DNA of 64,000 nt from Austwickia chelonae NBRC 105200. Its GTDB lineage: Bacteria; Actinomycetota; Actinomycetes; Actinomycetales; Dermatophilaceae. This document shows, piece after piece, positions 25,690-32,892 of this stretch; position 1 is the stretch's first letter; each line of letters opens with the position of its first letter. The notes under the pieces are model-generated. The model did no database searches. It was not told the DNA's origin and saw nothing but the letters and a program-made list of their open reading frames with translations. The stretch is taken from positions 558,001-622,000 of the forward strand of contig NZ_BAGZ01000008.1 of the NCBI RefSeq assembly GCF_000298175.1. Direction: 5' to 3'. The position numbers were made by a program, and so were the translations under genes.

Positions 25690-27873
25690 ATGAGACCTGT
25701 AGCGGACGCCGATGCGGTGCTGTCCAACCTGGATCCGCAGCAGCGGGAGGTGGCCTCTCAACCGCTGGGGGCGATGTGTGTCCTGGCGGGCGCCGGGACG
25801 GGCAAGACCCGGGCGATCACCCATCGGATCGCCTACGGGGTGCATGCGGGAGCCTATGTGCCCGGGCGGGTGTTGGCCGTGACCTTCACTTCGCGGGCCG
25901 CGGGGGAGATGCGCACCCGGTTGCGTGCCCTCGGGGTGGGCGGGGTGCAGGCCAGGACCTTCCACGCCGCAGCCTTGCGCCAACTGGCCTATTTCTGGCC
26001 GAAGGCGATCGGCGGCGCGCCCCCGCAGCTGTTGCCGCAGAAGTCGGGGGCGGTCTCCGAGGCCTGCCATCATCTGGGTATCCAGGCGGACCGGGCGACG
26101 ATCCGGGATCTGTCGGCCGAGATCGAGTGGGCGAAGGTCTCCGGGGTGACGGCGGAGACCTATGCCGCGGCGGCCGGCAGGGCGCGTCGTGACCCGGCCG
26201 GGGTGGATCTCACCACCGTGGCCAGGCTGTTGGACGCCTACGAGACGGTGAAGACGGGGCGGGCGGTCATCGATTTCGAGGACGTCCTGTTGATCCTGTG
26301 CGGGATCCTCGCCGATCGACCGGACATCGCCCGTGAGGTGCGTACCCAGTACCGACACTTCGTGGTGGACGAGTACCAGGATGTCAACGCCGTGCAGCAG
26401 CGGCTGCTCGACCTGTGGGTGGGCGAGCGGGAGGACCTGTGCGTGGTCGGCGACCCGCAGCAGACGATCTACAGCTTCACCGGAGCCGATCCTCGTCATC
26501 TGTTGGAGTTCACCCGCCGTCGCCCGCAGGCCGCGCTGGTTCGCCTGGTCCGTAATTACCGTTCCTCCCCGCAGATCGTCTCCTTGGCGAATGCGGTGTG
26601 GGGAGATCGTGCGCGTTCCGGAGGGATGTCGGCTCCGCTGCGCCTGGAGGCGCAGGGCGCGTCGGGCCCGCCTCCGGTGCTGACGGCTTTTCCCGATGAG
26701 GAGAGCGAGGCGGCCGGGGTGGTGGCGCAGATCCGGTCGCGGATCGCGGCAGGTACCCCGCCGGGGGAGATGGCGATTCTCTTCCGGACCAATGCCCAGT
26801 CGGTGGTCTTCGAACAGGCGCTGGCGGCGGCGGAGGTTCCTTATCTGGTGAAGGGGGGTGAGCGTTTCTTCCGTCGTGACGAGGTCAGGCGGGCGCTGGT
26901 GCTGCTGCGGGGCGCGGCGGTTTCCGATGACGGTTCGTCCGCCCTGCCCGGGCTGGTGGGCGATGTGCTGGCAGGGGTGGGATGGAGCCCGCAGGCTCCG
27001 TCGGGCGGAGGCGCGGTGCGGGAGCGTTGGGAGTCCTTGGCGGCGCTCGTGCAGGTCGCGGAGGATCTGGTGGCGGTTTCGCCCGGGGCACGGTTGCGTG
27101 ACCTGGTGGGAGAACTGGACGAGAGGAGCGCGGCTCAGCATCCGCCGTCGATGCAGGGGGTGACTCTGGCGTCCTTGCACGCGGCGAAGGGTCTGGAATG
27201 GGATGTGGTCTTCCTCGCCGGCTGCAGCGACGGGTATATGCCGATCATGATGGCCGACGGGCCGGACGCGGTGGAGGAGGAGCGTCGTCTCATGTACGTG
27301 GGGTTGACCCGGGCCCGTCGTGAGCTCCGCCTGTCGTGGGCCGGTGCCCGGGCGCCGGGTGGACGGCAGACTCGTCGGCCGTCGCGTTTCCTGGCGGAGG
27401 TCTCGACCTTGGTGGGTTCGCAGAGCGCGCCGGGCGCGGGGGGCCGTCCGGCCGGTGGCAGCGCTGGAGACGGGGGTCGGGTGCGGAGGGCTCCGTTGCC
27501 GTCGACCTGCCGGTCCTGCGGGGGTCCCTTGGAGTCGGCGGCGGAACGGAAGATGGGGCGTTGCGTCGGTTGTCCGCCGTCCTACGATCCGGAGATCTTC
27601 GAGCAGTTGCAGCGATGGCGGTCGGCGGTGGCCGGGCGTGATCGGGTACCGCCCTTCGTGGTGTTCACGGACGCGACGTTGACGGTGATCGCCGAACGGG
27701 AGCCGCGCGATCTGGCGGCCTTGTCCCAGGTGCCGGGGGTGGGGGCCCGGAAGGTGGGGCGTTACGGACTGGCCGTGTTGACGGTGGTTGCCGGTGGTGA
27801 CGTGGACCGGGCGGTGGCACTGGTCGATACGGGGCCCCGGGGGAAAAATACGGACGGCAGTCGAACTGAGTGA
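25690..27873 (+). CDS. uvrD2: UvrD2-type DNA helicase with tetracysteine and HRDC domains
   Basis: The 727-residue superfamily 1 helicase has Walker A AGAGTGKTRA (about residue 35), TFTSRAAGEM, motif II VVDEYQDVNAVQ (about 227), GDPQQTIYSFTGAD, LVRNYRSS, and motifs V-VI HAAKGLEWD and YVGLTRARREL. Two CxxC pairs, CRSC and CVGC (about residues 607-627), form the tetracysteine zinc module, and a C-terminal HRDC domain (about 637-715, with the GVGARKVGRYG motif) completes the UvrD2 architecture known from mycobacteria. The ATG at 25690 was preferred over 25681 because GGGAGG ends nine bases before it. It is divergent from the amidase gene; the 232-base space shows no clear operator. Confidence 0.95.
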   Translation: MRPVADADAVLSNLDPQQREVASQPLGAMCVLAGAGTGKTRAITHRIAYGVHAGAYVPGRVLAVTFTSRAAGEMRTRLRALGVGGVQARTFHAAALRQLAYFWPKAIGGAPPQLLPQKSGAVSEACHHLGIQADRATIRDLSAEIEWAKVSGVTAETYAAAAGRARRDPAGVDLTTVARLLDAYETVKTGRAVIDFEDVLLILCGILADRPDIAREVRTQYRHFVVDEYQDVNAVQQRLLDLWVGEREDLCVVGDPQQTIYSFTGADPRHLLEFTRRRPQAALVRLVRNYRSSPQIVSLANAVWGDRARSGGMSAPLRLEAQGASGPPPVLTAFPDEESEAAGVVAQIRSRIAAGTPPGEMAILFRTNAQSVVFEQALAAAEVPYLVKGGERFFRRDEVRRALVLLRGAAVSDDGSSALPGLVGDVLAGVGWSPQAPSGGGAVRERWESLAALVQVAEDLVAVSPGARLRDLVGELDERSAAQHPPSMQGVTLASLHAAKGLEWDVVFLAGCSDGYMPIMMADGPDAVEEERRLMYVGLTRARRELRLSWAGARAPGGRQTRRPSRFLAEVSTLVGSQSAPGAGGRPAGGSAGDGGRVRRAPLPSTCRSCGGPLESAAERKMGRCVGCPPSYDPEIFEQLQRWRSAVAGRDRVPPFVVFTDATLTVIAEREPRDLAALSQVPGVGARKVGRYGLAVLTVVAGGDVDRAVALVDTGPRGKNTDGSRTE

Positions 27874-27883
27874 ATATGCAGGT

Positions 27884-27923
27884 CAAAAAATGATTGCGTT
27901 CAGGTAGTCGGGGTTCATACCCT
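27884..27923 (+). promoter_or_regulatory. Likely whiB7 promoter with A-rich WhiB7-binding element
   Basis: AAAAAA at 27884-27889 lies just upstream of a -35-like TTGCGT (27894-27899); TACCCT at 27918-27923 serves as -10 with an 18-base spacer. In mycobacteria WhiB7 activates its own promoter by binding an AT-rich stretch directly before the -35 with its AT-hook. The layout here matches. Confidence 0.6.
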
Positions 27924-27993
27924 TGGATCGGCGGTCGAGCGGTGGCTCTTCATGCCGTGGACGACTCTGTGAGCCCGACAGGAGGTGGCGACG

Positions 27994-28170
27994 ATGATCA
28001 TGCTGACGACGAAACCGGTGTGCTACGACGCTGGCCTCGGTGTGTTCGGCGATACCACCGGCCTCTCAGCGGTAGTCGTGCCTTCTCCGGTGCCGGTGCG
28101 TCTCCTGGCGTCGGCTGTCAATCCCTTCTTCCGTCCGTGGTTCGCCCGCATGGGGGCTCCGATGATCTGA
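27994..28170 (+). CDS. whiB7 leader ORF (regulatory uORF)
   Basis: This 58-residue frame starts at an ATG eight bases after AGGAGG (27980-27985), the strongest ribosome-binding site in the leader. It ends at TGA 28168-28170, just upstream of the attenuator hairpin. The product (MIMLTTKPVCYDAGLGVFGD at its start) resembles no enzyme. In mycobacteria and streptomycetes whiB7 mRNAs carry a translated upstream ORF whose stalling by antibiotics or starvation relieves termination. The same plan is visible here. A small hairpin (28158-28178) spans the uORF stop codon, so ribosome position there could govern folding. Confidence 0.7.
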   Translation: MIMLTTKPVCYDAGLGVFGDTTGLSAVVVPSPVPVRLLASAVNPFFRPWFARMGAPMI

Positions 28171-28189
28171 GCATCGGACCGCCTTTCCG

Positions 28190-28224
28190 GCCGCAGAACC
28201 CTTACGGGGTCCTGCGGCTTTTTT
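28190..28224 (+). terminator. whiB7 attenuator: hairpin with T6 tract
   Basis: GCCGCAG at 28190-28196 pairs with CTGCGGC at 28212-28218, extended by ACCC/GGGT past a mismatch, then six T. It lies 20 bases after the uORF stop and 54 before the whiB7 ATG. It is one of the clearest classical Rho-independent terminators in the window and should act as a conditional stop. Confidence 0.88.
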
Positions 28225-28278
28225 CATCGGCGGTGTCGCCGCGGGGCTGTTTCCTTTGCTAGCAGGAAGAACGTACTG

Positions 28279-28548
28279 ATGAGTGTTGTCGACAGTTGTT
28301 TTCCCTCTCCTGAGGCTTTGCCCTGCCAGGAGGGGAACGGTGAATTGTGGTTTGCCGAGAGCCCGTTGGATGTCGAGTCCGCCAAAGCGCTGTGCCGGGG
28401 ATGTCCGTTGCGGGTGGAATGTTTGCGGGGCGCCTTGGACCGGGCTGAGCCCTGGGGTGTGTGGGGTGGCGAATTGGTGCTCTACGGAAAGGTTGTCGCC
28501 CGTAAGCGTCCGCGTGGCCGGCCGCGGAAGGTGGAGATTGCCGCCTGA
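28279..28548 (+). CDS. whiB7: WhiB7 transcriptional regulator
   Basis: WhiB7 is an Fe-S protein that binds the principal sigma factor and switches on intrinsic antibiotic-resistance genes. The 89-residue protein has Cys16, Cys39, Cys42 and Cys48 (C...CX2CX5C) for the [4Fe-4S] cluster, the turn GVWGG (60-64), and a C-terminal AT-hook KRPRGRPRK (76-84), the feature that separates WhiB7 from other WhiB proteins. It directly follows uvrD2, as in mycobacteria. Expression should be set by the upstream promoter, uORF and attenuator. None of the usual target resistance genes (erm, tap, eis) is evident in the window. Confidence 0.96.
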   Translation: MSVVDSCFPSPEALPCQEGNGELWFAESPLDVESAKALCRGCPLRVECLRGALDRAEPWGVWGGELVLYGKVVARKRPRGRPRKVEIAA

Positions 28549-28676
28549 GTGGGGTGGCGTTCCGCCTTTTGTCGGACTTTTCCGGCATGCGTTCGGTGGT
28601 GAACGTGCAGGCCTTGTGCTCTTTTCGACAAAAAGGACGGTCGTCCAAGAGGGGCGAATTATTGCTCTCGATTTGT

Positions 28677-28706
28677 TTGACGTCAAGGATTTCGACCTGC
28701 TAATTT
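28677..28706 (+). promoter_or_regulatory. Consensus-like housekeeping promoter
   Basis: TTGACG at 28677-28682, an 18-base spacer and TAATTT at 28701-28706 lie in an AT-rich pocket of the 255-base gap after whiB7. Predicted transcripts would start near 28713 and carry a leader of about 90 bases to the small ORF at 28804. Confidence 0.75.
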
Positions 28707-28803
28707 GCCATCTTTTTACTGTGAAGGTAAAGTTAATCCCCGGGTAGGTGGGATTCATGCCCGCGTCTCAAGCACATGTGATGCCCATGGAGGGGGAAAA
28801 TTC

Positions 28804-28956
28804 ATGAAGCCGAACGGTGCCCTGTTGACTCTCGACCGGCTGCGCTTGGCCGTCACTCGTAACGAGATGACCAAGAAGCGCGAAGGCCAGGAAGAGGACA
28901 GCGTCAGCTACGCGTACAACACCACGATCCTGCGGGACGTGGTCGGCCTCCGCTGA
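28804..28956 (+). CDS. 50-residue small protein of unknown function
   Basis: The frame starts at an ATG seven bases after GGAGGGGG (28789-28796) and has its own near-consensus promoter and an exceptionally strong terminator, so it is almost certainly expressed. The peptide begins MKPNGALLTLDRLRLAVTRN, has a charged middle (MTKKREGQEEDS), and ends YAYNTTILRDVVGLR. It has no Cys and no hydrophobic helix, and so is neither a typical thiazole precursor nor a membrane peptide. I recognise no family. It lies between whiB7 and the convergent ABC1-kinase/TOMM-like operon. It could be a WhiB7-linked or stress peptide, or a modified-peptide precursor; none of this is shown. Confidence 0.65.
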   Translation: MKPNGALLTLDRLRLAVTRNEMTKKREGQEEDSVSYAYNTTILRDVVGLR

Positions 28957-28967
28957 CGGACGGCCGA

Positions 28968-29017
28968 GACGAGTTGGGGGGGGCGACGGACCAGGTCCGT
29001 CGCCCCCCCAACTCGTC
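28968..29017. terminator. Very long GC hairpin (about 23 bp) between convergent genes
   Basis: Positions 28968-28991 pair with 28995-29017, including a G8/C7 block with one bulged G and a tiny loop. It closes the small ORF transcript and the opposing ABC1-kinase transcript. Confidence 0.9.
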
Positions 29018-29027
29018 CCCACCAGGA

Positions 29028-30389
29028 TCACCCCTCCACGGGCTCCCCGCCGTCGTCCCGTGCGACCCGGGAAGACCACTCCGGGTCCAACTCCGGGAGC
29101 CAGCTGTAAGCGATCTCCGCCGCCGCTACCGTCCCACCCAGCTGGCAGAGCACCCCCAGACCGCCCGCCCACACCCGGTGGATCAACAGATACTCAGGTG
29201 GCAGGTTCAACCGGAGACCCAAACCGAAATCGTCCTGCCGGGGATCCCGTAGCCGCTCCGCCTGGCCTGACATCCACTCCCTGGTGAAGGTGAACCGCTC
29301 CACCGCGATCGGCTCGGTGAACGGCGCCAGATAGTTCAGCAACTGGTCCGCGTCCACCTCGGCCCCGGGCTGGACGAAACCCTCCTCGGCCAGTACCCGC
29401 AGGACCCCACCCGAATCGCCTTCCAAGGCCGAACGCAAGGCCCGCCCCATCGCCGGAGGCATCCCCTCGGGGAGCACCCCCACTGCTCCGAAGTCCAACA
29501 CTCCCAGACGGCCGTCCGGGAGGACACGGAAATTACCCGGGTGAGGATCCGCATGAAGCAGACGTGCCAACTGCGGTCCGGAGAAAAGGAACTCGAGATA
29601 GCGGTCAGCAGCGTGATCCCGTTCCCGCGAGGTCCCCCCGGTGATGACATCGGCCAACGGGCGCCCCTCCACCCAGTCGCTGACGAGAACCGTGCCCTGC
29701 TGAAGATGCACCCTCGGTGCGAACACCGACTCGTCCTGGTCGAAGACCTCCGCGAAAACCCGCTGCCGCTCGGCTTCCAAGGAATAGTCGAGTTCCTCGG
29801 CCAGCCGATGTTCGAACTCCGCCAACAACGGTCCCAGGTCCATCCCGGGGATCCAACCCGTGGTCACCTTCGTCACACGCCCCAGACGGCGGAAGTCGCC
29901 CAGCAGCGCAGCCCCGGCCCCCGGATACTGCACCTTCACCGCGACCTCGTCACCCGCGGCCAAGCGCGCATGATGCACCTGACCGATAGAAGCAGCCGCC
30001 CGGGGGCGCTCCTCGAACTCGGCGAACAGATCACGCCAGTCCGCCCCGAGCTCCCGCACCAGGATCCGGTGCACGGACTGCGGCGGCATCGGCGGGGCGC
30101 CCTCCTGCAAGCGCGTGAAAGCAGCCCGATAGGGCGCGACGAGCTCGTCGGGCAGCGCCGGCTCCAACACGGACAAGGCCTGACCGACCTTCATCGCCCC
30201 GCCCTTGAGCTCTCCCAACACCTGGAAGATGTGTTCGGCAGTGCGTTGCTGAAGTTCCAAGGCGATCTCCTCGGCCGGTTTCCCGCCGAGTCTCTTCACC
30301 CCACCCACAGCTGCGCGACCGGCCAGGCTGAGCGGCAGCCCGGCGAGTTTGGCGGTGCGGGCCATCGCCCGTCTGGGGAGCTCGCTCAC
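29028..30389 (-). CDS. ABC1/AarF/UbiB-family atypical kinase
   Basis: The 453-residue protein has the family's KxGQ motif (GGAMKVGQALSVLEPALP), the Ala-rich loop AAASIGQVHHA that replaces the usual glycine-rich loop, Lys in EVAVKVQYPG, HADPHPGNF and VLDFGAVG. Members in other organisms (ADCK, UbiB, Coq8) support quinone synthesis as atypical ATPase/kinases. This one corresponds to mycobacterial Rv3197, a neighbour of whiB7. It lies 14 bases downstream of the TOMM-like gene on the same strand, so the two form an operon. The GTG start lacks a Shine-Dalgarno. A menaquinone-related or resistance role is inference. Confidence 0.93.
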   Translation of the reverse strand: MSELPRRAMARTAKLAGLPLSLAGRAAVGGVKRLGGKPAEEIALELQQRTAEHIFQVLGELKGGAMKVGQALSVLEPALPDELVAPYRAAFTRLQEGAPPMPPQSVHRILVRELGADWRDLFAEFEERPRAAASIGQVHHARLAAGDEVAVKVQYPGAGAALLGDFRRLGRVTKVTTGWIPGMDLGPLLAEFEHRLAEELDYSLEAERQRVFAEVFDQDESVFAPRVHLQQGTVLVSDWVEGRPLADVITGGTSRERDHAADRYLEFLFSGPQLARLLHADPHPGNFRVLPDGRLGVLDFGAVGVLPEGMPPAMGRALRSALEGDSGGVLRVLAEEGFVQPGAEVDADQLLNYLAPFTEPIAVERFTFTREWMSGQAERLRDPRQDDFGLGLRLNLPPEYLLIHRVWAGGLGVLCQLGGTVAAAEIAYSWLPELDPEWSSRVARDDGGEPVEG

Positions 30390-30403
30390 AACACTATTGT
30401 CGG

Positions 30404-31057
30404 TCAGTCCTGCACACAGTCACATCGTGCATGAAACGACCAACGACGTTGGATCACGGTTGGTTCCGGCAGAGCGACCTCCAAACTGACCCCGGGTAGA
30501 TGCCGCTCCTCCTGCCAAAGGTTACGAATCATCAAGGCAGCCAGCCCGGCTCCGAGAGCGCACGCGGTCGGTTCCACCGCGGGCGGAGGAAGCCCACGGT
30601 CGAGTCTGGCCAGGAACAGCGGCCACGACGGGTCCTTGTCGCACCGATGCAGATCCAGACAACGCAGACACGGCGCGCCGGGAACGACGACCGGCCCCAC
30701 CATGACCCGACCGGTGTCGTAGACGACCGGTAGATGCGGAACACCCGCGTTACGCCACAACCCGGCACGCATCGACGACGCCGCCACCGGGGCGACCATG
30801 ACCACCAGACTCGGCGCCCCCGCCAGCTCGCCGCTGCGCAACTCCAGGTCGAGGGCGTCCGCCGCACCGCGACCGATCAGGACGTCCCCGGCGATCTCGC
30901 GTCGCAGGAGCCCCGCCAGCTGGACGGCGATCTCACCCTCCCCGTCGAACAGGATCCGCGGTGCCGCCCTGCCTGCGTCGGTACCTCCCCGAAGATCCGA
31001 CAGATCCCTCTCCTGCGCGGGGAGGAACTGCACGAGCCGCTCCGCTGTCGCTGTCAT
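30404..31057 (-). CDS. TOMM-cyclodehydratase/ThiF-like protein of the Rv3196 neighbourhood
   Basis: The 217-residue protein has a Rossmann-like alpha/beta core without a Walker motif, then VMVGPVVVPGAPCLRCLDLHRCDKD, the block typical of the bacteriocin-cyclodehydratase-like ThiF group, with CLRC (zinc pair) and a second CDC pair at the very end. The ATG at 31057 has AAGGA at eight bases. It precedes the ABC1 kinase in the same operon. Such proteins can act as leader-peptide-binding partners in azole-peptide synthesis, yet relatives also occur next to the ABC1 kinase without any peptide cluster. No YcaO gene is seen here. Confidence 0.65.
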   Translation of the reverse strand: MTATAERLVQFLPAQERDLSDLRGGTDAGRAAPRILFDGEGEIAVQLAGLLRREIAGDVLIGRGAADALDLELRSGELAGAPSLVVMVAPVAASSMRAGLWRNAGVPHLPVVYDTGRVMVGPVVVPGAPCLRCLDLHRCDKDPSWPLFLARLDRGLPPPAVEPTACALGAGLAALMIRNLWQEERHLPGVSLEVALPEPTVIQRRWSFHARCDCVQD

Positions 31058-31228
31058 CTCGAGCGTCCTTCCGTACCGGGTGCCATCACGTGCACACAGT
31101 CTGCGACCTGCCCGGGAAGCCGACCGGGAGTTGTCCACAGCTCCCGGGAGCAAGGCTGTCGCCGTGTCGGACTGGGAACTGCCCGGAAGCGCGGAGGCGC
31201 GCTCCGACCTGTTCCCTATGCTCGGGGG

Positions 31229-31789
31229 ATGACCGATCCCTGGGAACAGATGCCCGTCGATGTGCGCCGATCCGCACGTCGCAGGCGGACCGTCTCCGCC
31301 CGGGTGGAAGCCGGCCGACTGATCGTCCTGATCCCGGATTCCTTCACCGACCGGCAGGAAACCGAATGGGTTGCGACGATGCGCCACCGATTGTCCGCCC
31401 GACACCGACGCGGACCCGGCAGCGGAGACGAGGCCCTGCAAGCCAGAGCACACGCCCTGTCGACCCGCTACCTGGGCGGGCGCGCCGTGCCGACCTCGGT
31501 GCGATGGGTGGACAACCAACACAGTCGGTGGGGGTCGGCGACACCCTCCCGAGGCAGCATCCGGCTGAGCCGAACCCTGGTGGGCATGCCCGACTACGTC
31601 GTCGACTACGTCCTCCTGCACGAACTCGCCCACCTCATCGAAGCCGACCACGGCCCGGCCTTCTGGGCCCTGCTCAGCCAGGTTCCCTTCGTGGAGCGGG
31701 CCCGCGGTTATCTCGACGGATACACCGCAGGGCGTGCGGCGGCACACGACCAACCCGTGCCGCCGACAGGAAACGACCTGCCACGGTAG
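31229..31789 (+). CDS. YgjP-type (M48/DUF45) zinc metallopeptidase
   Basis: The 186-residue protein has VVDYVLLHELAHLIEADHG, where HELAH provides two zinc ligands and Glu the catalytic base, with WVDNQHSRWGSA upstream as in YgjP proteins, and a GPAFW block after. It lacks membrane segments, so it is cytosolic. The ATG follows CGGGGG. It is divergent from the TOMM-like gene (171 bases apart). A B12 riboswitch begins 38 bases after its stop, so transcription probably ends there or reads through into the riboswitch. Confidence 0.9.
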   Translation: MTDPWEQMPVDVRRSARRRRTVSARVEAGRLIVLIPDSFTDRQETEWVATMRHRLSARHRRGPGSGDEALQARAHALSTRYLGGRAVPTSVRWVDNQHSRWGSATPSRGSIRLSRTLVGMPDYVVDYVLLHELAHLIEADHGPAFWALLSQVPFVERARGYLDGYTAGRAAAHDQPVPPTGNDLPR

Positions 31790-31827
31790 GAGAACCGGCC
31801 TGACCGGCCCCGTGATAGATTCGCGAA

Positions 31828-31983
31828 GAATCAGTCGCACCCACCTCGGGTGCCAGGGAATCCGGTGCGAATCCGGAGCTGGCGCGCAGCGGTGAGGGTG
31901 ATGACGACGGCGACGAACCACTGGGGACGACCCGGGAAGGTGCCGTACGTCAGGTGAACCCCAGCCCGAAGACCTGCTGATTC
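31828..31983 (+). ncRNA. Cobalamin (AdoCbl-type) riboswitch
   Basis: The closing P1 stem pairs GAATCAG (31828-31834) with CTGATTC (31977-31983). Inside lies the highly conserved B12 core: GGGAATCCGGTGCGAATCC from 31856, then GAGCTG and the CGCGCAGCGGTGA segment to about 31897, followed by the variable arms and a GCCGTACGTCAGGTGAACC stretch that fits the B12 box region. It ends 54 bases before the first ATG of a four-gene operon for a FhuF-like protein and a BtuC/D/F-type importer. Expression should fall when cobalamin is plentiful. Confidence 0.93.
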
Positions 31984-32037
31984 GTTCCACGACATGTGGT
32001 CCTCGCGCACAGGGCCCCGGATCCACGGATGTGATTC

Positions 32038-32892
32038 ATGTCGGTCGCCGGCGAGCACCGTCCTTCCGCCGTACCGGAGAGAACCGGCACGCTCCCCGAA
32101 GCCACCCTCCAGGTCCTGGCCGACTCACCGCTGCTCTGGGCGGAGGACACCGACCTCACCGGGCCGGACGAACACTGGACCCAGACCACGGCCCTCACCG
32201 AACCGGACTGGTGGTCCGCAGCAGCCCCCGCCTACGCCCGCGGCATCGACAGCACCCGCACCCGAGCCGGAGCCGCCTGCGCCCTCCAGCATTACACCGG
32301 CCGACTCACCGGAGCCGTACTCATCGCCTGGGCACACTCCGGGCTCCTGCTCGACCTCGACCACAAGGCCTGGTGGGCCCGCACCGACACCCGGTACGCC
32401 ACCACCGCCGTCTGCACACCCGCCCGGGCCACCCTCGGCGCCTCCGAGATCACCCAGGTGACCCGAAGCCTCATCGACCACTGCGCACCGTTGATCCACG
32501 CCTGCGAACACGGCAACGGCCTCCCCCGACGGCTCGGCTGGGGCAGCCTCGCCGCCTCGTGCGCCGCCGTCTTCGCGCTCATCCACCGTTCGGTCGAGGC
32601 CAGCGCCCGCCCGTCCGTCGCCGCCCGAGCACAGGAAAGCCTGGACGAGATCACCCGACACACCGGACGCCCCCTCGTCACCGTCGGCGTCGACAACCCC
32701 GAAGGACCGCTCCGACAGCGCAGACACACCTGCTGTCTCATCCACACCGGGCGAGGACACGGCCACTGCGGCAGCTGCCCCCGCCTGTCGGACGAGGAAT
32801 GGCGGCACCGCCAACAGGACCCGCCCACCACGACGATCCCAGGCCTGACCTGGCCCACCGGCTGCACACCTGATCGGACGGAAGAACCATGA
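32038..32892 (+). CDS. FhuF-like (2Fe-2S) protein under B12 riboswitch control
   Basis: The 284-residue protein has the C-terminal motif CCX10CX2C (Cys232, Cys233, Cys244, Cys247) that binds the unusual [2Fe-2S] cluster of FhuF-type ferric-siderophore reductases. The N-terminal part is helical with a DWWS segment and fits the FhuF fold. It is the first gene behind the cobalamin riboswitch and overlaps the permease gene by four bases. FhuF proteins usually reduce siderophore iron; here the context points to cobamide uptake, so reducing the corrinoid cobalt after import is a plausible but unproven role. It might also support a siderophore that shares the transporter. No clear Shine-Dalgarno is seen. 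Confidence 0.82.
   Translation: MSVAGEHRPSAVPERTGTLPEATLQVLADSPLLWAEDTDLTGPDEHWTQTTALTEPDWWSAAAPAYARGIDSTRTRAGAACALQHYTGRLTGAVLIAWAHSGLLLDLDHKAWWARTDTRYATTAVCTPARATLGASEITQVTRSLIDHCAPLIHACEHGNGLPRRLGWGSLAASCAAVFALIHRSVEASARPSVAARAQESLDEITRHTGRPLVTVGVDNPEGPLRQRRHTCCLIHTGRGHGHCGSCPRLSDEEWRHRQQDPPTTTIPGLTWPTGCTPDRTEEP

Noticed and set aside
28549-28676. Search for a whiB7 terminator
   Set aside because: Only 4-5 bp stems were found (for example near 28555-28566); too weak to report.
30404-32026. A 540-codon minus-strand frame containing the TOMM-like protein
   Set aside because: Only the part from ATG 31057 has domain sequence and a ribosome-binding site; the upstream part crosses the YgjP gene and the riboswitch in antisense.
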